DNA from: Pseudanabaena sp. BC1403
GTDB lineage: Bacteria; Cyanobacteriota; Cyanobacteriia; Pseudanabaenales; Pseudanabaenaceae
Assembly (NCBI RefSeq): GCF_002914585.1
Contig: NZ_PDDM01000020.1
Coordinates: 41,826-105,825, forward strand
Length of the DNA: 64,000 nucleotides
Direction: 5' to 3'
This document shows positions 1 through 7,495 of this stretch, piece by piece. Position 1 is the first letter of the stretch, and every line of letters begins with the position of its first letter. The notes under the pieces were generated by a model. That model was given only the letters and a program-made list of their open reading frames with translations, did no database searches and was not told the origin of the DNA. The translations under genes and the position numbers were made by a program.

Positions 1-24
1 TTTAGATATGGCATAATAGCGATA

Positions 25-1665
25 TTGCGATATATTCCCGAAACGTTGAACCAATCCTACTTTCAGTCCGAACATTTACTCTTTGACCCAGCCACACCAG
101 ATCACGATGCAGTAAATATTGTCTTTGCTTTTCCCAATACCTACACCGTGGGAATTACGAGCTTAGGCTATCAAGGCGTTTGGGCAAATTTAGCCACGCG
201 ATCGCAGATCAACGTGAGCCGATGGTTTACCGATGCCCATGAGGACTTACCACGGAAGATTGAAATATTAGGATTTTCGTTTTCATGGGAACTAGATTAT
301 GTCAATATTCTTGCCGCTTTAAAAAAATTTGATATTCCCATCGATACCTGCGATCGCAATGATGAGCATCCATTAATATTTGGAGGAGGCCCAGTTCTCA
401 CCGCCAATCCAGAACCATTCGCAGCATGGTTTGATATTGTGCTACTTGGCGATGGTGAAGAATTAATTGGGAACTTCTTAAATGCTTATCACGAAGTTCG
501 CCATGCTAGTCGCGAAGTAAAATTGCGCCATTTGGCAAAATTAGATGGAATTTACGTTCCGTTATTGTATGAAGTAACCTACGAATCCGATGATGGTGCG
601 ATCGCTTCAATTCAACCCATAGATTCTGAAATTCCTGCCACAATCCATAAACAAACCTACAAAGGGAACACTCTCTCTGCCTCTACAGTGGTTACAGAGA
701 AAGCCGCATGGGAAAGTATCTTTATGGTGGAAGTGGTACGAAGCTGTCCTGAGATGTGTCGCTTCTGTTTAGCAAGTTATTTAACACTTCCCTTTAGAAC
801 CGCTAGTTTAGAGTCAAGTCTGATACCTGCGATCGCAAAAGGATTAGAGGTAACTAAACGCCTAGGCTTACTTGGTGCATCAATTACCCAACATCCTGAA
901 TTTGATACATTGCTCGATCATCTCGCCCAGCCTCAGTTTGATGATGTGCGGCTCAGCCTTGCCTCAGTCCGCACCAATACCCTAACGGAAAAATTAGCCC
1001 GAATCCTCTCTACTCGTGATAGTCGCTCTGTCACCATTGCGATCGAGAGTGGCTCTGAACGTTTGCGCGAAATCATCAATAAGAAATTGCATAATGATGA
1101 AATCAAGCAAGCGGCGGTCAATGCTCAAGCTGGTGGATTGAAATCGTTAAAACTCTATGGCATGGCAGGCGTACCGATGGAAAATGATGACGATATCGAC
1201 CAAACGATCGAGATGCTAATTTCTCTTCGTAAAATCGCGCCAAAGCTGAAGCTCACTTTTGGTTGCAGTACGTTTGTACCTAAGTCTCATACGCCTTGGC
1301 AATGGCAGGGCATCAGCACTACTGCCGAAAAGAAAATGCAGTATTTCCGCAAAAAACTATTACCTAAAGGAATTGATTTTCGCCCTGAAAGTTATAAAGA
1401 TTCGATTGTGCAAGGGCTAATTTCCAGAGGCGATCGCCGTCTAACCAAGTTATTGCGTCTAGCTTGTAGCTATAGTGATGGCGATGTTCCTAGTGATGGT
1501 TCCTATAAACGTGCTTTTAAGGAATTGCGTGGACAGTTACCGCCTCTAGCTTGGTATGTCCATGAAGATTGGGATGTTAATCAAGTTCTACCTTGGCAAC
1601 ATCTTCGCAGCGCTTTGCCCGTAGAGACATTAATTAAACATCGCAAAACTTCTCTAGCTTTTTAA
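25..1665 (+). CDS. B12-binding-type radical SAM protein, 5' end uncertain
   Basis: Radical SAM enzyme with an N-terminal B12-binding-like region (about residues 30-160, with SLGYQ and an FGGGP segment) and a radical SAM core. The iron-sulfur motif CPEMCRFC (C241, C245, C248, spacing CxxxCxxC) is visible. Length (546 aa) fits the cyanobacterial family, whose substrate is unknown to me. The listed start is a TTG at 25 without a clear ribosome site, and the frame stays open to the window's left edge, so the true start may lie upstream of base 1. It carries HIP1-like GCGATCG sites, as native genes do here. Family assignment is firm; the specific reaction is not assignable. Confidence 0.85.
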   Translation: MRYIPETLNQSYFQSEHLLFDPATPDHDAVNIVFAFPNTYTVGITSLGYQGVWANLATRSQINVSRWFTDAHEDLPRKIEILGFSFSWELDYVNILAALKKFDIPIDTCDRNDEHPLIFGGGPVLTANPEPFAAWFDIVLLGDGEELIGNFLNAYHEVRHASREVKLRHLAKLDGIYVPLLYEVTYESDDGAIASIQPIDSEIPATIHKQTYKGNTLSASTVVTEKAAWESIFMVEVVRSCPEMCRFCLASYLTLPFRTASLESSLIPAIAKGLEVTKRLGLLGASITQHPEFDTLLDHLAQPQFDDVRLSLASVRTNTLTEKLARILSTRDSRSVTIAIESGSERLREIINKKLHNDEIKQAAVNAQAGGLKSLKLYGMAGVPMENDDDIDQTIEMLISLRKIAPKLKLTFGCSTFVPKSHTPWQWQGISTTAEKKMQYFRKKLLPKGIDFRPESYKDSIVQGLISRGDRRLTKLLRLACSYSDGDVPSDGSYKRAFKELRGQLPPLAWYVHEDWDVNQVLPWQHLRSALPVETLIKHRKTSLAF

Positions 1666-1727
1666 TAACCAAAAAGCGAATGACTGCCAAACAGATAAAG
1701 AAAACTTTTCTCATGCCTTCAGTTAAT

Positions 1728-1815
1728 GTCTAACGGCTAAATTGAGCGGCAAGCGATCGCCCCCTATTCAACACTTCAATATCTCAATATTGTCCGCTCC
1801 AATGATGTATTATGC
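1728..1815 (-). other. attC-like recombination site 1
   Basis: On the minus strand: R'' box GCATAAT (consensus RYYYAAC, last base differs), spacer ACATCA, L'' TTGGAGCGG, a central part of about 44 nt, L' CCGCTCAA, then R' GTTAGAC, which matches GTTRRRY. L'' and L' pair with one unpaired G, the extrahelical base typical of folded attC bottom strands. R'', spacer and L'' are nearly identical to site 3. Confidence 0.65.
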
Positions 1816-1902
1816 ATTAATAACTTGCCAATTGTTTATCTCTTGGGATCGCACATCCATGTTCGGGACTTAAGTAGAGAATAGATGCTATATGCTTACC
1901 TT

Positions 1903-1999
1903 GGCACTGGTCAGTTAATGAAGGATGGGTGCTGAAATGCCCATTTCATGGATACAAAAAAGACGCAAATATGTTGTCACGCTTTATCTGACCAGTGCC
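1903..1999. mobile_element. 97-bp relict/MITE with GGCACTGGTCAG inverted ends
   Basis: Perfect 12-bp terminal inverted repeats GGCACTGGTCAG (1903-1914) and CTGACCAGTGCC (1988-1999) bound a short non-coding core. A GGCACTG end resembles IS6-family termini, so this may be a deleted IS6-like element or MITE. No convincing 8-bp target duplication is visible. It lies between the 133-aa gene and attC site 1. Confidence 0.45.
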
Positions 2000-2083
2000 T
2001 TAGCTTTGCGATAGCCCCTTTTCAATCATAAATAGTAAAACAGTGAGCGCACTCATATTCCCCAACATAGAGCAAACAAGGAA

Positions 2084-2485
2084 TTATAGAAGATTGCGTT
2101 TTTCTTCTTTAAGATACTTTTCTAATGCAACCCGCTCTTTATACCAACCAACCTGCAAAAATCTAATAATTCGAATAATTGAGATAAATGAGAGAAATAA
2201 ACAAAGAAACATAGGAAATAGCTCATTTGGGATCTTAGTTGAGAAATTCCAACTAAGAAGAAGAGTTAATAACAATATAAAAAAATAATATAGAATGTCA
2301 GCTATGAAAATACCTTTCCAGTCTTCAAGAATTAATGCCTTGTTTTCAAGAGTATAAGTCAACTTAGTATCGAGAATTTTATCTCTCATCTCATTCAAAT
2401 ACTTAGTAGTTTCTGTCGCAGGTTTAAAAAATGCCCATATAACAAGAAATATTGGCAAAAAGTTTTCAAGAGCATCCATTTTCAT
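2084..2485 (-). CDS. Cassette membrane protein, unknown function
   Basis: A 133-aa protein not recognised as any family. It has a short hydrophobic N-terminal stretch (residues about 8-21), a strong segment around 62-82 (YYFFILLLTLLLSW) and another around 88-110 (LFPMFLCLFLSFISIIRII), followed by a charged lysine-rich tail. It is therefore probably an inner-membrane protein with two or three helices. It is low in GC, has no HIP1 site, and sits between attC-like sites 2 and 1 in cassette orientation, which suggests acquisition as a gene cassette. ATG start at 2485. Confidence 0.55.
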   Translation of the reverse strand: MKMDALENFLPIFLVIWAFFKPATETTKYLNEMRDKILDTKLTYTLENKALILEDWKGIFIADILYYFFILLLTLLLSWNFSTKIPNELFPMFLCLFLSFISIIRIIRFLQVGWYKERVALEKYLKEEKRNLL

Positions 2486-2567
2486 TTTTTTGACAGTGCC
2501 TCAAAAGTTAAAACTATAGACCTTGTAATTTTTAAACGCCTCAGTCCTTGCAGGTATATATGCCAGA

Positions 2568-2653
2568 GGCTAAAGGCTCGCTTGAGTGGCTGTAAACAAT
2601 CTTAGCAATATACCAAGATATTTCAACAGTCCGATCCAAGCGAATAGTTAGAC
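2568..2653 (-). other. attC-like recombination site 2 (degenerate)
   Basis: On the minus strand it begins with R'' GTCTAAC (2653-2647), then an L'' arm CGCTTGGATCGG pairing with CCACTCAAGCG about 50 nt later, again with an unpaired G. The expected R' box is degenerate (CTTTAGC where GTTRRRY is expected). It lies 3 bp past the stop of the 202-aa gene. Weaker than sites 1 and 3 because of the R' mismatch. Confidence 0.45.
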
Positions 2654-2656
2654 CGC

Positions 2657-3265
2657 TTACCCGTTATTTTCACAAATTTCTTTAGATAATAGTGTGCGAA
2701 CCTTAGCATCAAAATCAGGATCATCTCTAGATAAATTCACAACCTGATAATCACCTAACTTTTCATCGAAGACGTAGTGTCCTGAAGAAGGATAGTCTGA
2801 ACCTACCATTTTAAGTGCTTCAATCAAGTCAGCAATCGCAAGTTTGAATACTCTGTGTTTTCGGGTATGGTCTGAACAAAATATAATTCCATCCAGTTCA
2901 TTAGACTCCCCGAAGCACGGCACAAAGATGTAGCTGTGGATGAATTGATTACAAATATCTTTAAGCTTAATTGACTCGCTTGACGGATTTTGAAGATCAT
3001 AGAGTTCATTAATCCCGTCTCGATTAAATCGCGTCACAGGTAGCCCCATAGATTTAAAAGCCTGAAGCGATATCTTTGCCTCTATTACATAGTCTGACAA
3101 CTTTTTAGCTTCAATAAGTTTTCGTATTGAGTAGAAAGCAAAAAATATCTCTTTCTCAAATAGAAAAAAAGACCGTTCTGTCCATCGTTTTTGATGAATG
3201 CGCTTAGACAACTTTAAGGCTGTCTTCAACAGATCTTCTTTCCAGTCACGAGACTCCCAAATCAT
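2657..3265 (-). CDS. Cassette-borne hypothetical protein
   Basis: A 202-aa soluble-looking protein with no signal peptide or membrane segment. The N-terminal half is helical and rich in Lys, Phe and Arg; the C-terminal half has a region with CSDHTRKH and DYPSSGHYVF. I recognise no family. The ATG start at 3265 lies 43 bp after the GTTAGAC of attC-like site 3, and the stop lies 3 bp before site 2, so the gene fills a cassette almost exactly. No HIP1 motif occurs in it, unlike flanking native genes, which supports foreign origin. Confidence 0.6.
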   Translation of the reverse strand: MIWESRDWKEDLLKTALKLSKRIHQKRWTERSFFLFEKEIFFAFYSIRKLIEAKKLSDYVIEAKISLQAFKSMGLPVTRFNRDGINELYDLQNPSSESIKLKDICNQFIHSYIFVPCFGESNELDGIIFCSDHTRKHRVFKLAIADLIEALKMVGSDYPSSGHYVFDEKLGDYQVVNLSRDDPDFDAKVRTLLSKEICENNG

Positions 3266-3308
3266 ATGCTAAGACTATTTTTCTCTTGAAATACTTGGGA
3301 TCTGAACA

Positions 3309-3393
3309 GTCTAACGGCTGAATTGAGCGGCAAGATATCTTTCGCTATCTACGAAAATACTACGCTTTTGTTCGCTCCAATGATGTGTTATAC
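3309..3393 (-). other. attC-like recombination site 3
   Basis: Minus strand: R'' GTATAAC, spacer ACATCA, L'' TTGGAGCG, a central part containing its own short inverted repeat (CGTAG/CTACG), L' CCGCTCAA, spacer, R' GTTAGAC. The L arms pair with one extrahelical G. It is the best conserved of the three sites. Confidence 0.65.
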
Positions 3394-3764
3394 CACGATC
3401 GCTTAACAATTATTTGTCTTTGAGATCGCAAATAACTTCTCGGAACTCATCAACGAAGCGGACTACTTTTTACTGCCTAATCTTTGCTCGAAACGGATCG
3501 CTTTGACGGGCATATCGGTTTGGTATAACTACGTGTTTGAAGGAAAATTTCTGTCTAATCATCTAAATCGGTGTATTTGACAGAAATACTCATGCATTAT
3601 TTAGCTATATAAACCTGAACCACTCAATACAAAAATACGCAAGTTGAGCCACAACCACGCAAATTTTTAGATCTGATCCCAGACTTAGTTAGAGAGATTG
3701 TTTTACTCTTTGGCTTTGGTTGCGATCGCCCCAACAATCTCTTTACTGCATGTAACCAAAACTT
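3394..3764. other. Non-coding stretch upstream of cassette array
   Basis: No supported gene. A 9-bp inverted repeat GTTATACCA (3387-3395) / TGGTATAAC (3521-3529) spans 143 bp starting at the end of attC site 3. It could mark an ORF-less cassette or a small insertion, but I could not find matching L boxes beyond 3529. The rest is AT-rich with one HIP1 site. Confidence 0.4.
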
Positions 3765-3823
3765 GATTTACCTAAAATAAAAGGGGTAGTGCTTTGCACT
3801 ACCCCTTTTATTTTAGGTAAATC
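3765..3823. repeat. Perfect 28-bp-stem palindrome
   Basis: Two perfect 28-nt arms with a 3-nt loop (TTT), centred on GGGGTAGTGC/GCACTACCCC. Such length and perfection exceed a normal terminator. Member of the window-wide palindrome set. Confidence 0.85.
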
Positions 3824-3845
3824 GTCAAACGTCCCCCCCACAAAA

Positions 3846-3872
3846 TATAAGACCCGCAAAGCGAGTCTTATA
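3846..3872 (-). terminator. Hairpin after the 47-aa small ORF
   Basis: A 12-bp stem with one mismatch (TATAAGAC.CGC / GCG.GTCTTATA), loop AAA, just past the stop of the small minus-strand ORF at 3876-4019. Probable terminator of the cinA/small-ORF transcript. Confidence 0.5.
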
Positions 3873-3875
3873 ACC

Positions 3876-4019
3876 TTAATAGCGACTAACGCGCCGAGAG
3901 TTATTTCTTACTGGTATAGGAATCAACTCAGGTTGGGGCTGATTTTGTCCCAAAAGGGATTCTAGAACGCGATTTAGAATTTCGCCGATCTCTTTCAGTG
4001 CTTTCTTGATCGCTTTCAC
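3876..4019 (-). CDS. 47-aa small protein downstream of cinA
   Basis: A GTG-initiated ORF of 47 residues, starting MKAIKKALKEIGEILNRVLE, with a proline/glutamine middle (NQPQPELIPIPVR) and a basic end. The GGAG ribosome site lies 9 nt before GTG. The predicted product is an amphipathic helix plus an extended tail, soluble. It begins 33 nt after the cinA stop on the same strand and is followed by a hairpin, so it could be the last gene of a cinA transcript. Codon pattern and ribosome site argue that it is real; function unknown. Confidence 0.55.
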   Translation of the reverse strand: MKAIKKALKEIGEILNRVLESLLGQNQPQPELIPIPVRNNSRRVSRY

Positions 4020-4052
4020 TATAATTGGCTCCCTATCATCGTCTAGGTTTAT

Positions 4053-5312
4053 TTACTTAATCATAACAAATCTTTTCCTAAACAAATCTAAAGCTGACAT
4101 TACAGTTGCCTTTCTAATCCAATTTCTTCCTCTAGAGGGACTAAAACGCAACTCGATCGCCTCGACTTTGCCATCTGGATGCGCGATCCCAACATAAATT
4201 AAGCCCACAGGTTTGGTCTCCGTGCCACCAGTTGGTCCCGCGATCCCTGTAATACTAATCCCCCAATCAGACTTGAGTTTTGCTTTGATCCCGATCGCCA
4301 TTTGTTCAGCCACGATCGCACTAACCGCCCCATGCTGATCAAGAACTTGGCGATCGACATTAAGTAAATCAACTTTGACATCATTGCTATAACTAATTAC
4401 ACCACCAAGGAAATAACTAGAACTGCCTGAAACCTCGGTTAAAGCTTCACCTAACCATCCGCCTGTGCAAGATTCAGCAACTGTAAGAGTTTGCCCACAC
4501 CCTTGTAAGAGGCTACCAGCAACACTCGCAAGGGTATCCTCATCAGTGCCATAGCAAAACTCACCCGTGAGTTCACGAATCTCGGCTTCGACAGGAGCAA
4601 TTAAGGCGATCGCCTCTTCTTGAGTATTAGCCCTTGCAGTAATTCGTAGTCTTGCTTGTCCGTAATTGGCATAAGGCGCAACAGTAGGATTCTTAAGATC
4701 AAAGAAGTGGTTAACCTTCGTTGCAAGAGCAGATTCAGCTATGCCCCAGTACAGCAAAACCTTAGAATGAAAAGTACCTTGTCCATAGTTTCGGGATTGC
4801 AGCAATGGCGCAGCAGTCTGCTCCCACATGGGATGCATCTCGCTAGGCACACCAGGAAAAGTCAGGATCAATAAATTGGGCTGCGGTTCCCAGATCATCC
4901 CTGGGGCAGTCCCAACGGGATTATGTAGTATTTCTGCACCCTTAGGTAGTAGCGCTTGTTTGCGATTATTAGGTGTGAGAGTCCGTCCAGTTTGCGCCGC
5001 CATCTGCTGGATGCGCTCCCAAATTTCGGGACGTTCTTCGAGGGGTGTGTTGAAAAAATTAGCGATCGCCTCAGTTGTCAAATCATCGGGTGTAGGACCA
5101 AGTCCACCAGTGGTAATAATCAAGTTAGAGCGACTCGCCGCAATTTCTAAAGCTTGGTGAATGCGATCGGGGTTGTCACCAACAACGGTTTGATAAAAAT
5201 GTGGCACTCCCAACAAGGCAAGTTGCTGCGCTAAATACTGAGCATTACTATTGAGAATTTCGCCCAACAATAATTCTGTGCCAATGCAAAGGATCTCCGC
5301 GCCAACATTCAT
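4053..5312 (-). CDS. cinA: CinA-like protein (NMN deamidase/competence-damage protein)
   Basis: A 419-aa CinA family protein. The N-terminal molybdopterin-binding-like domain (about 1-170) has the EILCIGTELLLGEILN start and TTGGLGPTPDD; the C-terminal nicotinamide-nucleotide amidase domain (about 255-415) has the AESCTGG and GISITGIAGPTGG motifs. Known members deamidate NMN in pyridine-nucleotide salvage; the N-terminal domain acts on ADP-ribose in some. Full length, ATG start at 5312. The small ORF at 3876-4019 follows on the same strand. Confidence 0.95.
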   Translation of the reverse strand: MNVGAEILCIGTELLLGEILNSNAQYLAQQLALLGVPHFYQTVVGDNPDRIHQALEIAASRSNLIITTGGLGPTPDDLTTEAIANFFNTPLEERPEIWERIQQMAAQTGRTLTPNNRKQALLPKGAEILHNPVGTAPGMIWEPQPNLLILTFPGVPSEMHPMWEQTAAPLLQSRNYGQGTFHSKVLLYWGIAESALATKVNHFFDLKNPTVAPYANYGQARLRITARANTQEEAIALIAPVEAEIRELTGEFCYGTDEDTLASVAGSLLQGCGQTLTVAESCTGGWLGEALTEVSGSSSYFLGGVISYSNDVKVDLLNVDRQVLDQHGAVSAIVAEQMAIGIKAKLKSDWGISITGIAGPTGGTETKPVGLIYVGIAHPDGKVEAIELRFSPSRGRNWIRKATVMSALDLFRKRFVMIK

Positions 5313-5336
5313 ATGCTTACTCTCTCAGTTTTATAC

Positions 5337-5369
5337 AAATAAAAGGGGTGCAACGCACCCCTTTTATTT
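5337..5369. terminator. 15-bp hairpin between cinA and khpA
   Basis: Perfect arms AAATAAAAGGGGTGC / GCACCCCTTTTATTT with a 3-nt loop. It lies 13 nt past the khpA stop in minus-strand direction and 25 nt before the cinA start; probable terminator of the rpsP-khpA operon. Its arms share AATAAAAGGGGT with the 3765-3823 palindrome. Confidence 0.7.
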
Positions 5370-5381
5370 TAGTTATTGATT

Positions 5382-5759
5382 TTAGTTATTGATTTCACGC
5401 CGCTTCGGTTTTTCGACATTGATTCGAGGACGCTCAACTTGTACTTGTTGTCGTTCGGGATCTGAATACTCTGCATTTCGGTCTTGATAATCGTCAGAAT
5501 TTGAGTTAGGGGTTGGGTCAAAAACTTCAAATCTGGCGCTATGTCCAGCTTCTTCAGCGGCAGTCATCACCACAGTCCGAACTGCTTGAATCGTCCGTCC
5601 CCCTTTACCAAAAATTCGCCCCCGATCTTCTGGATCGAAAGCAACTCTGATCCAGACGCGATCGCTTTTGCTATTTGACTCAAAATCTACCCGCAGCGCG
5701 TCTGGATGAGCTAATAATGGCTTCAGCAAAAAACTAATTAAGGCGTTATAGTCTGGCAC
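5382..5759 (-). CDS. khpA: KH-domain RNA-binding protein, KhpA-like
   Basis: A 125-aa protein with one KH domain (about 1-80). The GxxG nucleic-acid loop is GKGG in GRIFGKGGRTIQ. After the domain comes an Asp/Asn- and Arg-rich tail (about 82-125), longer than the roughly 80-aa classic KhpA. It lies 38 nt downstream of rpsP, the usual arrangement. Family members bind RNA, often with KhpB/Jag, and affect small RNAs and cell division; the function here is inferred. ATG start at 5759. Confidence 0.88.
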   Translation of the reverse strand: MPDYNALISFLLKPLLAHPDALRVDFESNSKSDRVWIRVAFDPEDRGRIFGKGGRTIQAVRTVVMTAAEEAGHSARFEVFDPTPNSNSDDYQDRNAEYSDPERQQVQVERPRINVEKPKRREINN

Positions 5760-5797
5760 AAGTTTAGATTTGCACGAATTTAGAATTAATTCAAAAA

Positions 5798-6046
5798 TTA
5801 AGCAGTAACGAGATCGAATACTTTTGCTTTTTCGAGGATGCGACGTACTGTGTCAGTAGGTTGAGCGCCTTGCTTGATGCGAAGAACGATCGCAGGTACA
5901 TCCAGTTGGGTTTCTTTGGTGCGTGGGTTATAGAAACCGAGTTCAGCAAGAGGACGACCATCGCGGCGGCTGGTGCTGTTTACGGCAACGATGCGATAGC
6001 TGGCTTCAAATTTCTTGCCAAATCGCTTTAATCTCAACTTCATCAT
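5798..6046 (-). CDS. rpsP: 30S ribosomal protein S16
   Basis: An 82-aa S16 protein: [11 protein letters not shown] start, [24 protein letters not shown], and a C-terminal [12 protein letters not shown], all hallmarks of the family. It assembles into the 30S body. First gene of a minus-strand rpsP-khpA operon. Two starts are possible (ATG ATG); the second gives the usual N-terminus. Confidence 0.97.
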   Translation of the reverse strand: MMKLRLKRFGKKFEASYRIVAVNSTSRRDGRPLAELGFYNPRTKETQLDVPAIVLRIKQGAQPTDTVRRILEKAKVFDLVTA

Positions 6047-6129
6047 GGGTTTATGGCTCTAGTTTCTGGGTTTGATCTAGTTCAATACTATTTGGATATT
6101 TTAGCAGGCTTATTAATATAGCATTATTT

Positions 6130-6234
6130 TAAGTACCTCAGCATAATTAAAAAACTAGAGTCAAAATCTGTACCGCCCGTGCAGCAGGCGGTACAGATTT
6201 TGGGATCTTATATTTAATTGAGCCTAGCTACTTA
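6130..6234. mobile_element. 105-bp MITE-like element (TAAGTA ends)
   Basis: Ends TAAGTACCTCAGCATAATTAA (6130-6150) and TTAATTGAGCCTAGCTACTTA (6214-6234) are inverted repeats (16 of 21 matches). The core is a perfect 16-bp hairpin, CAAAATCTGTACCGCC and its complement (6162-6177, 6187-6202). Related ends occur at 25946-26161 and 34486-34589, so this is a repeat family; TA at both tips would suit a TA target duplication. Confidence 0.6.
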
Positions 6235-6280
6235 GGGTTTAAATCGTAGATAATATGATTGTCATCTATGATTTAAAACC

Positions 6281-6433
6281 GTGCCATTTTTTCGTCAATA
6301 CATTGCACCGTTCATCATCTTTGCAATCTTTTTGTTTACTCTAGTATTGGTTAGCTCTCGCGCTTTCTTGCCAGACGACATGGTTGCCCCAGCCCCCATC
6401 GGCGTACTTTCGGGCATATCTCTTATCTCCTAG
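6281..6433 (+). CDS. 50-aa small membrane protein upstream of pyrB
   Basis: A GTG-start ORF of 50 aa: MPFFRQYIAP, a hydrophobic helix (about 10-27, FIIFAIFLFTLVLVSS), then RAFLPDDMVAPAPIG. The one-helix topology with basic residues before the helix suggests a small inner- or thylakoid-membrane protein. It ends 12 nt before pyrB on the same strand, so co-transcription is likely. I see no strong ribosome site before the GTG. Function unknown; real-gene status is inferred from composition and position. Confidence 0.5.
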   Translation: MPFFRQYIAPFIIFAIFLFTLVLVSSRAFLPDDMVAPAPIGVLSGISLIS

Positions 6434-6445
6434 CTTTAAAGCATC

Positions 6446-7414
6446 ATGACTGAACTTACTTGGCAGCGACGACATGTGATCTCGCTAGCCGATTTTACGC
6501 CGAACGATTATGAAACGGTCTTACAAACTGCCGTTAGCTTCTTAGAAGTTTTATCACGCCGCAATAAAAAAGTGCCAACCTTGCAGAGCAAAGTTGTCGC
6601 CAATTTGTTTTTTGAATCCTCGACTCGTACTCGCAATAGTTTTGAGCTTGCCGCCAAGCGACTCTCTGCCGACACCTTAAATTTTGCTCCAGGAACATCG
6701 GCACTCACCAAGGGCGAAACAATCCTCGATACAGCAAGAACTTTTTTGGCGATGGGTACGGACATTATGGTGATTCGCCATCAATCGGCGGGTGTACCTT
6801 TAGCGATCGCCCGCGATATGGATGCCCTCAGTGGCAAAGTGGCAATTCTCAATGCTGGTGATGGCAAGCATGAACATCCATCTCAAGCATTGCTCGATCT
6901 GTTAACCCTCTGCATGTATCTCAATCCCAAGGCTCCCACGGCAAAAGATCTCAAGGGCAAAAAAGTCGCGATCGTTGGCGATATTTTGCATTCACGGGTA
7001 GCGCGATCGAATCTCTGGAGTTTGCTTACAAATGGCGCAGATGTACATCTCGCCGCACCACCAACATTATTGCCACCAGAATTTGCCGAATATGGCGCAA
7101 AAATTCATTATTCCCTTGAGCCAGCTCTTGAGGATGCGGACTTTGTGATGACGTTGCGATTGCAAATGGAGCGCATGGGGCAATTCTTAATTCCCAGTTT
7201 GAGAGAATATCATGCAAGGTATGGCATAACTCGCGATCGCCTAGCCAAATGTGCACCCAATGTCCAAGTTTTGCACCCTGGCCCCGTTAATCGTGGTGTA
7301 GAGATTAGCTCTGACTTAATGGACGATCCGCGCTTGAGTCTGATCGATAAACAGGTAACTAATGGAGTCGCCATTAGGATGAGCTTATTGTATTTACTTG
7401 GCACAGCAATTTAA
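6446..7414 (+). CDS. pyrB: Aspartate carbamoyltransferase, catalytic chain
   Basis: A 322-aa aspartate transcarbamylase, which joins carbamoyl phosphate and aspartate in pyrimidine synthesis. The carbamoyl-phosphate motif [13 protein letters not shown] (about 53-65), the [11 protein letters not shown] segment and the aspartate-binding region near [10 protein letters not shown] are present. Full length, ATG start at 6446. No pyrI regulatory chain is adjacent, as usual in cyanobacteria. Confidence 0.96.
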   Translation: MTELTWQRRHVISLADFTPNDYETVLQTAVSFLEVLSRRNKKVPTLQSKVVANLFFESSTRTRNSFELAAKRLSADTLNFAPGTSALTKGETILDTARTFLAMGTDIMVIRHQSAGVPLAIARDMDALSGKVAILNAGDGKHEHPSQALLDLLTLCMYLNPKAPTAKDLKGKKVAIVGDILHSRVARSNLWSLLTNGADVHLAAPPTLLPPEFAEYGAKIHYSLEPALEDADFVMTLRLQMERMGQFLIPSLREYHARYGITRDRLAKCAPNVQVLHPGPVNRGVEISSDLMDDPRLSLIDKQVTNGVAIRMSLLYLLGTAI

Positions 7415-7450
7415 ATTCTTGCAACAAGTAGGAATTCTTATTATTTGTAG

Positions 7451-7471
7451 GATGCGTTAGTGTAACGCATC
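7451..7471. terminator. Short hairpin after pyrB
   Basis: Nine-bp stem GATGCGTTA/TAACGCATC with loop GTG, between pyrB and the methyltransferase gene. Possible terminator, without a T-run. Confidence 0.45.
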
Positions 7472-7495
7472 AACATCAGAAATATAGAGATAAAA

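Larger units (their letters stand above)
1728..3393 (-). mobile_element. Integron-like gene cassette array (attC sites, no integrase)
   Basis: Three attC-like sites (1728-1815, 2568-2653, 3309-3393; 88, 86 and 85 bp) alternate with two minus-strand genes. Read on the minus strand, each gene is followed by an attC, as in integron cassettes. The 202-aa gene starts 43 bp after one site's GTTAGAC and stops 3 bp before the next site, the compact packing expected of a cassette. No integron integrase lies in the window, so the array would be classed as a cluster of attC sites lacking an integrase (CALIN). The second cassette also carries a 97-bp IS-like relict. The call rests on site structure and gene orientation. 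Confidence 0.65.

Noticed and set aside
933..1121. Minus-strand open frame inside the radical SAM gene
   Set aside because: Lies wholly within a well-supported gene on the other strand; composition looks like a shadow frame.
1903..1999. attI site for the cassette array
   Set aside because: Perfect 12-bp ends are transposon-like and no integrase gene adjoins.
2043..2288. 81-aa plus-strand frame opposite the cassette membrane gene
   Set aside because: Antisense to the 133-aa membrane ORF, which has better protein features.
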